From positions 6,198,888 through 6,262,887 of the forward strand of contig HG738138.1 of the NCBI GenBank assembly GCA_000499405.2: 64,000 nucleotides of DNA, read 5' to 3'. A program made the translations under genes and the position numbers. The notes beneath the pieces were generated by a model that was not told where the DNA came from, ran no database searches, and was given only the letters and a program-made list of their open reading frames with translations. This stretch comes from Onchocerca volvulus (taxonomy: Eukaryota > Nematoda > Chromadorea > Rhabditida > Onchocercidae). The first letter of the stretch is position 1. Each line of letters begins with the position of its first letter. Shown here in pieces: positions 17,301 through 34,569 of this stretch.

Positions 17301-20174
17301 TCGCCCTTTCATCCCGAAAATTATTAAAGCCATTCCAGCTTCCGTTCACCTGTTTTCCATGATTATGATGTGATCACATAGTAAGAAATGTCGGAAAAAG
17401 TTGCCGAAAAAATTAGATGAAATCGGATTACTGTCAGGATTTTTAGGAAGGGGAATAATACTGCTGTGTTCAGGATCACAACCGGTTTCAAACACAGAAG
17501 CATCTCCTACTAGCGACTACTGCTTGATGGATTATCATCTCATTATCTTTATTTATTATGTCGTATTTGCAAATGCTTTTAGCATATAAGATATGAAATT
17601 GCTAATTACTTGTTCCATGAGACAGAAAATTACAGTTATTACGTCGTTAAGGGAATGAGCACGTGAAATCAGAAGTTACTATTACAATTTTACGTTAAAG
17701 AAAAGCCATCTATCCGTTTTTAAGCATCACCCCGCTCTATGTGTGAATTAATTATCACTTATTTTTCTGTATACTTGTCTGAGGTGCAAAGTGGGTGTCA
17801 CATTGATGGTAATTATTTTTTTTGCAATTAGATTGGGAACACTCAAACCAGTTTTCTGAAAAAAAAAAAAAACAGCTTTATATTTTTTGTTACGAGAAAA
17901 TGCTCTTAAGTAGAGTGCAAGTAGCATTAAAACTTATTTACATTTATATCAACTTATCCATCCACCCACCCACTCATCCACCTACTCATTCAGTAAAATT
18001 AGTAAGATCTGCAGCATTTTTTTAAAAGTTAACTCTTGTCTTCAAGGTTTGTGAACTTTGTTTTTCCAAAATTTCTTGGTTTTACAGTATATTTGACCAA
18101 GTTTTAAATGGTTTTTTAATTTAATCACATTTGCATTTTTTAATCTTGGAACAGATCAGAACAGACGTAGACAAAAGAAACAATAATAAAAAAGGTAGCT
18201 AAAACAAGGATAAATATCTGGAGGCAAAATCTGTTTTTGTTTTTTCGCAATTACTTTTCATTGAGGAATATTAATATTTTTCGGTTTATCTTCTTGAAAT
18301 TATGATCTTTATGCAGCTTGTTTCAAACTTTTCCTTTTACCGTTTTCATTGCTTGTCATTCATCCATTTTCAGATTTTAAAAGTTAAGTTTCTAAAGATA
18401 TTTGTGATGCTAATATAGCAGGATTTCGTGACACATACGCGATAATAGAAATATTTTTGATATGCTTAATAGGTGGCTTGATTGCTTGCATATTATAAGA
18501 GCGGTATTATGTCCGGAGATGTGATGTTTTTTAAATGATAGACCTCGAGCAACGTTTTAAGAAGATCCTAGTTTAACTTTTAATCTGCTATTATAAATGA
18601 AATTACTTTTTTTTTCTGCTTCAAATGGCACATTTTTACCTTTAAATTAACGGTCGACAATATGATCAGCGAGTGAATTATTTGAAGTTTTTCAGTTTAG
18701 ATTCTCATCTCTTACAAAAGATGCATGAATAAACTTAATACGCAGTGCAATGGTTCCACCACCTGAAGTAAACTAAACACTGTGATTTCTGATTTATTTA
18801 GAGTAAAATCACAACATAATCCTGAGCTTCTTCAAAGATATGGATTCGTAAACAGATCTGTTTATATTTTGCCATTTTGTTTTCAAATCACTGCATCAAG
18901 TTTCTTTTTGATCATTGAAAGTGAGTGTCTGTCTCATAAACTTTGCATTCTTTCTCACATTTTTAAATTAGCAGACTTACTCTCATAGGTTCTGAAATCA
19001 TATCTTTATACTACATACAACTGATAGATTAATTAGTACAATCTTATGAATTAGTTTAGGTAGAAACAATATCCCACTGTGCAAAGTTTGGTCTCTTTTT
19101 TGATCATTCATTTCACAAAATATTTATATCTATGAAATTCCCTTACATTCATTGTCGTTTACTTCAGACTGCTTCTGAAAAATTCTAAACTCACTATTAA
19201 ATCAAGTGTTTTAAAATAGTTATGATCGACATTTTATTAAATCAAGTTTTTCAAAATAGTTACAATCGATGCTTCACAACAAATTGCTCAGGCCCTAGAT
19301 TATATATATTTTCAATAATATCGACATATGAAATGAATGGTGCTATTCGAAAAGTTTCGCATGTCTGTCCTAAATTTATTCGTTCAACTGAATTGTCACA
19401 TGCCTTTTGTAATCTTCAAGTTTTTAAGATAAATTATCTTCTAATTATTCATTTAAAATGTCTTTCTTGGACGAACATCATAAAAGGAACGTAATTTTCT
19501 TGTTGTCGCACTAGAAAATCCATCCTAAAAAAGGAATTATAATTTTGTAAAAGGAAAAATTTTCTGACTGCAAAACCTTTGTAATAATTACATTATTTAT
19601 AACTGAATTCACAATTACTATTGGTCATTGCTTTTTGTTATAATAAATTGAAAGAGTAAGCGTCACTTTACATTTGAAATGTTGTAAGGCATTCCGAAGA
19701 GATGGATAATTTATCTTTACTTTTTACGTCCATTCTGACGGATAGATACGAATACAACCTAAGCCAAAATCAAATTTAACATTGTAAAAATAAAATGTAA
19801 CCTTATCAATACCATAACTTTTAATAAAATAAAAAAAAAAAAAACTAAGCTCACCACACTAGAAATCGAACCAAACATATAAAATGAAAAGAAACTCAAA
19901 AAAAAAAAAAAAAAAGTTAGTAAGGAAAAAAGTAGAAACTCAAAACCAAGCAAAATACAAATCAAGCGATCATATTCATGAAGTAAAAATAAAAAAGACA
20001 AAAAAAAAGGTAAAAATACTTAAAGAAATAAACCTTTTGATTACGAATCAAAAATTCTAAATTTAAAATCATCCTTTGAACACATCTATCACGAAAATTG
20101 GTATCATAAAACTGATTTGAAATTTTTTGAGATCGTATTAAAATTCTGCCATGACATTTCATTTATCTTTCATT

Positions 20175-20223
<49 letters not shown>

Positions 20224-21630
20224 TTTCTAATTGTCCATGTTTTTACGAAAAATGAGTTGTATTCGTATTTAATTTACATGTATTTTGACAAAAATTTCAC
20301 CAACAGTAGACCACATCAAATTTTTACAGAATATCTGAAAGATGCATTGCCTCAAATTATTCACAGAAATCGTGAACGTAGCTTAAAAATTTAGGAACAC
20401 TTTGATATCCTCTGACAGTCTAATGAGTCATAGAAGATATCAGGTGATCAGTGAGTTAAAGGTATTCGACCTTTCGTTTAATTATATTAATAGATGAAGG
20501 GAAAGCAAACTTTTTATATCATCTTTTTTTTTCTTTCTTTTTTTTTTTTTTTCAAAATCCAAAGTTTTGATCGTGTTAGATCAGATTGACACTATCCGAC
20601 TTTCTTGACTTTTCTTTTTATGCTATTACATGAATCCTTAGGAAAAGATCAAATCGGATTCTTGCGAATGTATTTATAAGCTCCTCGCAGCGACTTGGAA
20701 TCCCATTTAAATGATATAGTTTCAGGGTCTTAACTTCATTTCATATTTCAGTATATTATGATGATGGTTGCAGAACAATGGAATGCTTTTTATTTACCCA
20801 AATTGATGGTTCCACAAAAAGTACGGACTGACTGCTCAAAAAGAAAAGACGTGATTATTTTCATGTTTTATTGCTTTTCATAAAAGTATCTTTTGCATTA
20901 AATATTTATGTATAAAAAACAAATGTTCTAGTGCCGTCTGACGAATTTCTAGCCTAATGATTTCAAAGCCCGATACTTTTGCTTGCAAAAATTTTCAAAA
21001 ATCGTATTTTCGTATTTTTTTTTACGATCAATGCATACAATTCTTACATTATATCGTCGCGTTTACATTTGTTTCCTTATTAGCTTCATTATGTATTTAC
21101 GTTAATTATTATGTAAACATTAGTTTTTCGAAAATTTTTTCGAAGATTTTAGGCAGAATTTTTTAGGCTTATTTTGAAATTTTTTCCTGTTTTGAATGTC
21201 ATTGTATGGAAAACATAATACAATATCTTTCATCTCTCATAAATTTTAGAATGCAAAATTCGTTAACATAATACTTCGCCCTAAATGTGAAATACGATCT
21301 AAAAATATATTGGGAAATATTCTGAAATAAGTTTTTCTTGCTTTATTTGAGGACTCAAGCAGAAGATAGTTATCCATTGCTTCCAATTCGGATTTTCGAT
21401 TTTCTTCAGTTCATTCGATTAATTTCAACCATCACATTTCCTGGTAGACTTTTAACATAAAACCTACTTGCGTAAACAAAAATTTTTTTATCTGACAGGA
21501 GATATCAAAAAATACATCAGATTCATGAAATTTTTCACGCAGATTAGAACATATTATTGTTTAGATCATGGAACTATTTAGTCTTGACAATAATTACTTG
21601 TTATCAAGCAGGATTTTTTGCCAATAAGGA
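14379..21630. other. Gene-poor AT-rich region
   Basis: No gene supported on either strand. It holds poly-T/poly-A runs (about 15799-15821, 19830-19842, 19898-19914, 20178-20222) and a CCA-rich short tandem array near 17957-17985. Open frames are short, lack good splice sites and have biased AT-driven composition. Confidence 0.4.
20178..20222. repeat. Long poly-T homopolymer
   Basis: An uninterrupted T run of about 45 bases. Similar long runs occur at about 398-449 and many shorter ones elsewhere. They suggest retroposon tails or slippage, and their lengths are unreliable in assemblies. Confidence 0.9.
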
Positions 21631-21714
21631 ATGATAAGCAGTGAGTGCTTAACGAGTGGTGGTATTTTTGGTAGTACAAACTATCGAGAGAAAAGCGATC
21701 AATTCAATTTAGGT
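21631..21714 (+). other. Candidate first coding exon, gene unknown
   Basis: ATG at 21631 opens 28 codons (MISSECLTSGGIFGSTNY...) ending at a consensus donor G|GTAAGA at 21715. It could be an alternative first exon of a plus-strand gene, perhaps the downstream kinase gene. Its phase (1) does not fit the next candidate exon at 22247, so an intermediate exon would be needed. Confidence 0.25.
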
Positions 21715-22246
21715 AAGAACGAATTGCAGCTAAATTCGTTTTGCAAATTAAATGAAACATATAGGTATCAATCAGTACATCGAGATAATCAAAACCTGTT
21801 GCGAGAAGTGACTTCCTTAAAACTTATAATTTACGCGGATTTGATCAATAGTAAATGTTGCAAAGAAAATCGTAAATGTGATGCAGTTCTAATCGCAAAG
21901 TTTATCTTAATCAAAGCTGGTTTCATAATAGAGATGCTATGAAGATGTGAGACATTCCGGATATCATGCCAAGTTAATAGATTGGTTCGTGCACCATGCA
22001 TGATAAGTGAAATAAAAGAGGACAGTGAGATGTTAAACAGTCTGGATCCGGAAGATGAGATTTTTCGTTGATTTTGTCCTTTTCTATGGCCTATAAATTG
22101 AAATGTCGATGAAGGAGGAACATTACTTTCACGTGTTTGCTTTGCCTTCTTGTTTTCATATTTCCCTCTTTAGTTCCTACTTTTCTGTTTGTTTAATATA
22201 ACCATAGCTTACTTTCCTTTTTTCTTCCTCATCATTGTTTCTGCAG

Positions 22247-22461
22247 TACGCACGTGATATATTCGTGAACGATGAAAACTCACAAAATGAACTTTTTGGA
22301 ATAGTTCAAAGTGGTAGAAATTCGATTTCTATGAAGAGAAGATCGAAAACTTGTCGCCCCTCCTTCCAATCAGGAATTCAAAATTTTCCGTCATCCTCTC
22401 CAGACCTTCCCAAGACTCGACGAGACATTTCAAGGAAGCATTTAGCTAGTTGCCAGGCAAC
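22247..22461 (+). other. Candidate internal coding exon upstream of mbk-2
   Basis: After the good acceptor TTTCTGCAG (to 22246) a frame opens with coding-like content: YARDIFVNDENSQNELFG, then a Ser/Arg-rich stretch with RRSKTCRP and KTRRDISRKH. A donor at AC|GTCATC (22462) leaves phase 2, which would join in frame to the exon at 30258. No family recognised. Long introns at the 5' end of a multi-isoform kinase gene would explain it; this is inference. Confidence 0.35.
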
Positions 22462-22479
22462 GTCATCATTTCTGGTCAC

Positions 22480-22620
22480 CCTTACCGCTCCTCTTGCTCT
22501 CATCCCTATCCCAATTTAGTGTATCATTGTCTCATTCTCTTCTTTTTCTCCTCTTCTCCATTTCTCCTCCACCCCGCCTCCCATATCTTCCCCATCCCAT
22601 CTTCAGCAGCTTCCTCTCAC
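22480..22620. repeat. Pyrimidine-rich tract
   Basis: Dense C/T sequence (CTCCTCTTCTCCATTTCTCC and similar) immediately after the candidate exon. A second C/T-rich block lies at about 23740-24010 (CCCCTCCCCCCCAACCCCTC). Such tracts often mark promoters or can form triplex DNA. No gene is implied. Confidence 0.6.
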
Positions 22621-24120
22621 CACACAAAATCCGCCGTTCAGCAAGTCGCGCAGCACGATCGTCTGGCAATCTGGCAATGCAGCTTGCTTGCATTCTGCGT
22701 GATAACTATCTAGGAGTCTGCAAGCATCCTTCAACACTCGTATGTTCTATTTATTTTTATTTTCATTGCAACTATTTCCTGTGGTCAGTAAAGCAAGATA
22801 CAAGTAGCATTATACATCTTCAAGCGCTGCAAATTTCGTTATTCCTTTCGTAAGTTATGTCTATATATTTGCTATACGTGCGTTTAAGCATTCGTATCGT
22901 GCGAATTATATAGCTTAAATTTCATCGCTTCTGTATTTCTGATTTTTTACGCGTGTCTCATTTTTTAAAACTGAAATTACCTTCGCAAATTTGGTAATCG
23001 CAATTCATGGCGAAACACCTCCGGATGCTTTTCATAACGGAAGATTAGGTTGCAAAACTTTTAGACTGTCTTTCTTCAGGAGATAATCTGATAATGAATG
23101 TAATTCAGACATTTTGTCCTCTTTTTTTGTTACATAGAAATGTCACAAACACTGTGATTCTAGTAGTTCATTATCAAGTAACTCCATGAGCAATTTAATC
23201 TTTAATTAACCGAGTCGAGATGCATGCTATGTCTTCGCAATTCAGTTGATATCTTGAGGCTGAGTTACTTGTTTCTAGAATGTTGCATTAGTTTGAACTA
23301 AAGTATGTAAAGTACATCGACGACTAATGGACGTTATATGTTGATATCTTTTTCATTCTGAATCTTCACATAATTCATGTAAGCCAAATATATATATATA
23401 TATATATTTTTTTTTTTTTATAAAAATAAAACAAAAAACAGAACTTAGCTTTTTTTTTTTTTGATTCTACTTCTTATATCCCTCATATGAGATTGATGAA
23501 TAGTAGGCTAACTTTCAATAAATGAAAGGTCACTGAACTAGATGAAAAGGTGAAAGGTCAGTGGAAACTAACAGACTGTTACTTAGTCTGTGTTGTGAAA
23601 TACGAGACAAATGCTCTATGTTTGTGTTTGCAAGGAAGAGGGAAGTGATGCACAGTATGCAGTAGTATATAGTGCAAAGTATAGTATAGAGCCACATGAC
23701 GACGTTGTCTGCTTGGCTTCTTATCAATATTTAGCACCCTCCCAATCGCAATCTTTCCCTCTCTCTCTTTCTCGTTGAGGAAGGATCGATACTGGAATGC
23801 AATGTCCACTAGTGTCCATCGCTCCCTCCCCCTCCTTTGTTTGGGACAAGAGCAATAGTTGCTTCCCTCGCCCTACTCTTTCTCCTTGCTTCCATATTCT
23901 ATAACTACTAAGATCGGATGAAAAGGGAGAAAGATGGATGAGTAGTGTTGCCTCACTCGTCACTTCACTTTTCCCCTCCCCCCCAACCCCTCCCTCCTTT
24001 TATCTATCCTCTACAAGGTGTCCCCTCCTTAGTTTGCTGTTGAAAATGAGCTTGCAGTGCCACCGCACGCTAATGCGAGCGCCAGCATTTTGCTACGGAT
24101 TTCTTGAATGCTTTGAATGA

Positions 24121-27100
24121 TAACGACGTGCCACGCGCAATCTTTTCTGTCGCTGCTAGGCAAGCTCAACTCTGCTATTTATCAGAAGCCTAACTCCAGT
24201 ACTGCTTATCACGAAGCCTAACCTAATCTATGTGTTTTTGATATCTTTCATTATTATCTCGTAAAGGTTCTTCCCTGATTACTTTACAAAAGTCTCAATA
24301 CTGGCTAGATTAGAACGCGATAGTCTCTTTGTTGTGATAAGGATTGGCTGGTGAACTTTGTGGACTAAATTATTGCTTTGGTACTTGTTTATCATAGACG
24401 AGCTCTGAAATTGATTCTATCAGCATGACTGAAGCTGAATAATATCGTTTTGATAGGATCAATTCCATACTAGTTTGAAATATGAAAGTGCAATCGACAC
24501 TCTTCACTTTGCAACTAAAATGATGTTGTGACTGATGTGTCGAATTATGCATTATAGTTAACTGGAAGAAACGGCATCTAATTGTGATAATGAAGCCAGA
24601 AATTTATATTTATCTCTTCTTGAGAAGCACGAACAATTATTGTTTTCTCCATTAGTTATTATTTGTCATTTGATTCCACTAATATTTCATTTTCTTCAGA
24701 TAAACAACTGACTTTGTTTTTACGCAAAGCATACCATTCTCCATCTCTTCCTATAATAAGCAATTTTGATATGTTCTTGATGAACGATTGACTTGTTGCT
24801 TTTATCCTACCCACTTTCTCCTGAAAGCACTTTTCAAATGGAAGTACAACTTTCATAAATACGATTAAATTAGTATGAATAGGTGAATACTGGAAGGAAA
24901 ATCAAGTTTGGTAGATAAAACATCCCAAAAACGCTTAAGTTTGGATTATAAATTCTTTCAATGCCGAACAAACTATATGACTGGAAAAAATAAGCTTTGT
25001 GCTATGCCACAGCTTATAATTTTCAAACAGACATTAAACAGATGGAAGAAGAAAGATGAAGATCAGGATTAAATTTTCCTATTGGAGTACCAATTTCAAA
25101 AGATGCACAAGTTCTTACTACTTTTGGGTCACAACCTGGAGAAGCTTTGATTTGATTGGTATTTATACCTGATACTTGCGAAGAAAACTCATTGCAGTTG
25201 GGTGCGAATTAGAAGATGCATTTTTAGATGCTTGGAGTTTCCCTCAAAAAACATTTACGGTAAAAAGACGATAATAATAGTAAAATTGAAGGTCGTATAA
25301 CCTTGCATCGTATCCAATACCTTAAATATAGATTGATGATGATGATGCACAGTAGGCTGCTAATGGATGGATGGAAGAATGAATGGGATGAGTGAGCGGT
25401 CACATACGACGATTTTTGTATGCGTTCGTTCCGATTTTGCAGGTTAATGCATACTTATTTTGGTTTGTTATGCTATGCTATAACTATTACAGTACAATCA
25501 GTTTCTGCAGTATTCTTGCACGCTATGAATCACCGTCTTTTCTATCGTCTACAGCTATACCTCCCTTTTTTTTTTTTTGGAATGATTTATTAGACATGTA
25601 TAGGACCGACTTAAACTTTACCAACATTAACTTTTTTTTCTTTAAATTTTGTACTGTTATATTATTATTTTATAACATACATGTCAGAATTATAAAGAGG
25701 GGAAGACACAAACTTTTACCAGTTATTTTTAGGAGTAATTGTTCTTTTTTTCTGAGTGGTTTTTTTTTTTGGTGGAAGTATTCTTTTTGTGACTGTTATC
25801 GTATAATTTTCTTATGGATTGTTAAGAGAATTTTTACGAAATATCTCGACGTTAATTTAAGAACTAAGTGGCTCATACATCATATCAATATACTGCATTA
25901 TTCAGAAAGGAACTGCACTATTGTCAGATATCTACCGATCTGGGGTTGAAATGCTGAATTTGAGCTGACGAGTAAGTTTGTACTATTAAATAGATTAGGT
26001 ATGAGTGGAACGAATGATGATTGACTGAACGGATACTACTGATCTTGTAAATATTCCCAGTCCAAATCATTTGAATGTCCCAACTGTTCCACATTATTGC
26101 TTCACGACATCTGGTGCTTTCCATCAGGTGTTCTCTTCTCCGCACTTTTTCACGATCAATCTTTTCTCGACGGTTCTGTATTGTTTTTTTTTTTCATAAC
26201 TTTTCCGAAGATCTGATCTGAGAATTAATTCATCATTTTTGCATGCCATAGAGTATGAGATTTTAAAGATAATTTGATAGTGAATATAATGATTAACTTT
26301 TTTTTTTTTTTTTTTTTTTTTGATCTAGTCAACTTGAAATATGTAGCAAAATTGTAAAAAAAATAAGTGAGATTTATGTAAAGAAATAAAGAATATGAAG
26401 TTAAAAGTAACTGTTATACAAATTTTGCAGTAATGGACTTGCATTTTCATATCTGACAACAGCAACTCTTATGCAGAGTGGATTTTGTCTGGCGAAACTT
26501 TTTATTTTAACTGGCTAATTTTTCAGAGAAACTCTATGTAGCTTACACTTTTTCTTTAAAGAATGAATTTTCTACAGTTTCGATTTCCTCATACATTTTC
26601 TTTTTTTTTTTTCTTTTTTTTTGATTCTTTGTTTTATTGCTTTTTCAAGAAACGGAATAAATCCTAAAGGATTTTAAATAGCTTGTGCCATGCGGAATTC
26701 ATTCATGTTTTCGCTATCATAATTGTACTTCAAGTAATGCTTCTTTTTGCTAAATTCTGAGCATTACTCATACATTTTCAGTTTAACTGCAAGATATGCA
26801 ACTGATCATCATAGTGATAGTTTATATATGGATCATAAACGCAGTGAGGATAACTAAAAATCGTTGATGAATCCATCAAGTCCAATAAAGCGAAACAATT
26901 TTTTACCGTTCGAAATCTCTCATACAGGATCTCCGACGAAATAAATCGAGAGTAGTTGAATATCGTCGTTGTGGACTGTCAGAAAATTCACAATATTATT
27001 TCATCGAGCCGAGATGTGCGCTAATGCTGGCAATCAATCGCCCACCTAAATGGCATTCCAGATGGCTCAACTGTTTTAAGAGTATTGATATGCGATTAAA

Positions 27101-30100
27101 TGAAGTGCTGATCGAGATGTTGAAAGTAAAGAAATGAATGATGAATTCAGGGAATAACAAGTGTGATGGAGAGATTATTATAACGATTAAAATAAAAAAA
27201 GTATGGTCAAAAAAATTAAAAATATATTAGTTGCTGCGAAAGATGCCTTTGAAAGGAACCACTTTCTCATTAATTTTCATTGTCTGTGTAATTTTTCATC
27301 AAAGTTTAGGAGGTATACGGATTAGTAATGAAATCTTTTTTTTTTTTTCTGAAATAAGAGTTCGCAGTATTTCGCAAGCTGCCATGTTTAAAACCTAGAA
27401 TTTTTTTTTGGAAAATTTGATTCGCTATGAGATCTTTAAAGATGGGTTACGTTTCGTATAATCTTCATCTTATGATGATAGTATTATGAAAAGAAAAAGA
27501 AATTGCTTGTCGTGTAGTCTGATTGCTAAGCTTCGTTATAGATTATTTGACTGTTAAGTATCTCTAGATTTATCGCAATGACATCAGTAACTCATTGCAA
27601 CGATTTATCCTATTGTTTCAGTGTTACTATTTTTTTTTTTTTTTCGCTTCCATTCTTATTGTTGTGAGTTTTTCTGAGCCTAAATATAATTTTAAAAAAA
27701 AAAACTCGCGATGTAAAGTTTTTAAAATATTTTGGTTCTGCAGTGATTAGAGACCCCTTAATACTTTCGGTACGTCTTTGGTATGTTAAATACAGTTTAT
27801 TAAAAATTATACGAGACACTTCACCTTATGAAGCCAACTAAGTGTCAACCGGTAGTTTACTCATTTGAATAGGGAAGAGTTTTATCTACTAACAGTATCA
27901 AACTATCTTACTGTGGGTTAAAGAGAAGGGAGAAGGTTCGTATTTCGAGATGATAAGTTAAATGAAGACTGTTTTAAATAAAAGCACTTGTTAAAGCAGT
28001 GTGATTCAGCATTACTGGAAAGAAAGCCCTCATTGTAAAAAAAAAAAAATGAAGACTTTTAAGTAAGTGAATATTGACTGTAAGCCTGGTCCCCAGATAA
28101 ATTGTTAGCGTGACTTTTGGCTTCAAGTGGAGAAACATTTATAATTATTGTATATAGTATTGACTGAAATTCAAAAAAATGATAACAGTGAAAGGGTTAC
28201 TGAGGCATCAAAACATCTGTCTTGACCTAATGGAATTCAACTACAGATAAGGAAATTTTTATCCTTTTTCTCATCTTATAAATGCTAATATATCCTTTCG
28301 TTTTCGATTCGTCTCTGCTACCTCCCTCAAAATTTGGACATTAGAGTTGGAATATCCAGTGGGATTTGTTTGATTACTGATACCCAGGCTCAGATAATGA
28401 ATGGTCTTTGTTCAGCTAATATTTCAAAATTCCTCATGGCCAGACTGGTGCTAATTTATGGGAATGCACACTTAGTTATTAGCAAACCGCTAATCCAAAT
28501 TCACATGCACCGAACACTCATCTCCAAAAAAAAAAAAAAATCTATTACTACATATAAATAAATGCATAAATACGTATGAACTTTATTCTGCTTTTGCTGA
28601 TGACAAACATTACAACATCGTTGCCGTATCAATCAATAACAATTTCATCTTGTATTTTTCCAAGTCAAAACCATTTTTTTACAAAGTTTAGAGTCTTGTG
28701 CTTTTTTTTTTTTTTTTTTTTTGAGATGCCAGATTATCGTTTTGGAAGATTTTCTGATTTCGAATAAATCATGGGAGTAGAATAAGTTAGATCGATAAAA
28801 TACCTTCTAACCTTGAATGTTTTGCTTCAGCAGCATTATTCATATACTTTGGAAGAAGTTAGTCTGATAAAAGAAGCGATATGAACTTGTCAAAAATTGT
28901 AATGGATGTTTGGTGCAAGTTGTAGAAAAAATTTGAAGCAAGTTGTAGAATTGTGTTGAACCATAACTTAGAATAGAGTACATAATTTTGTCCCACATTC
29001 ATTCATTATCTTTCTTCAGTCAACTACAGAATGTCTTGTTACGATAGGAAAATGTTTAGTGCAAGTTATGTGAAATGTAGGGATTTCAAGATTGTGATAT
29101 TGGTAGCGATAATGATAATAATAATGATGATAATGATGTTCGTGGTCGTTGTCGTGGTTGTGGTGATGATGATATGATGCATTTCCCATTATTTGTATAG
29201 AATTATAATTGTACAGCAGCAGTTCAATAACTGTTGTTGCTGCAGCAACAGCAGCAATAGTAGAACAGATTTTCCAACGAGAAATAGGAGTGTGAGTGGG
29301 GGAGGGGGAGCGGTGAACGGCGTTAATGTTACTGTTTGATTTGCACGTCCAAGGTTGTTGAGCTGTTGGTGATGATCTGTTGTGTGGCGATCTCTACAGC
29401 ATGTCCATTTGCGAGTGCATGTCTCGATGCTTTTATTTCAAATTTGCTTGCTTTATCTCCGCATTCATCTTATTGTGATTACTGTAGTTCTGAGCATTGT
29501 ATTCTGATGGCTTATTCCAGTCTGTCTTAAGGATATCTACCCCAAACTACCGGTCATTTGGCTAGTACGGCAATTGTTCTCATGAGGATATACGTATGTA
29601 TATGTATATTTGTGTATGTATGTTTTGTTTGTCTGTGTGTGTATGTGTGTATGTGTATGTCGACATAGTATCACTGACTGTCACTGCATTGTCCGCTTGT
29701 GTAGTAGTTGTCCATATTGTGCAGCGTTGAAACATAGTGATGAAGGATGGATGAGCTTAAAGGGAACGGATAATGGTGTAATTTTATGCAAATTTTTTAT
29801 TCTGGAACGTGTAATGTGTAATTATAGTTGGTTGGTTACATGTCGAGATGCTTCTGCTACTAACTGCTTGTTTCTTTAGTTGCTCCGTTGTAGCGATTAA
29901 TCTTGATAAGCTTTAATTTATATTTATGCTTTTTGCTTTATTGGTATTGCTGTGCAACCGTATCGCAAGTAGCTTCGTTTAAATTTCGACGTATTCAAAT
30001 TATTACTTAGAATTTCTTTAACCTTCCAATACTGCCCTTAGCTATAATAGAAATGTCAGTATTGTTAGAAATAATTTGTTCTTTTTTCCACGACTCCGGC

Positions 30101-30257
30101 CGTATGTCATTTAACATCCATTCAACTTATAATGAAATTTCTTTAGAATATTTTTCTATTTTACTGATTGATAATGTAAGCGCAATGTTGAATTTCACTT
30201 GATACGCGATTCTTGCATGTGCAGAGACACATAATTTTAGTCTCCATTATTTTTCAG
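24121..30257. other. Gene-poor region upstream of mbk-2 coding exons
   Basis: No supported gene. It contains poly-T runs (26302-26321, 28702-28722), a GAT/AAT-type microsatellite with GTGGTCGTTG repeats (29109-29175), a 16-bp CTG/CAG palindrome near 29240 and a TG/TA-rich simple repeat (about 29588-29660). It is likely 5' flank or intron of the kinase gene. Confidence 0.4.
29109..29264. repeat. Trinucleotide microsatellites
   Basis: ATAATG/GATGAT runs pass into GTCGTGGTTGTGGTGATGAT and then into CAG/CTG units around the perfect 16-bp palindrome TGTTGCTGCAGCAACA. These are simple-sequence repeats upstream of the kinase exons. Confidence 0.7.

Positions 30258-34569
<4,312 letters not shown>

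Noticed and set aside
22450..22853. Plus-strand frames of 87 and 119 codons
   Set aside because: Low-complexity Ser/Pro/Leu translation of a C/T-rich tract.
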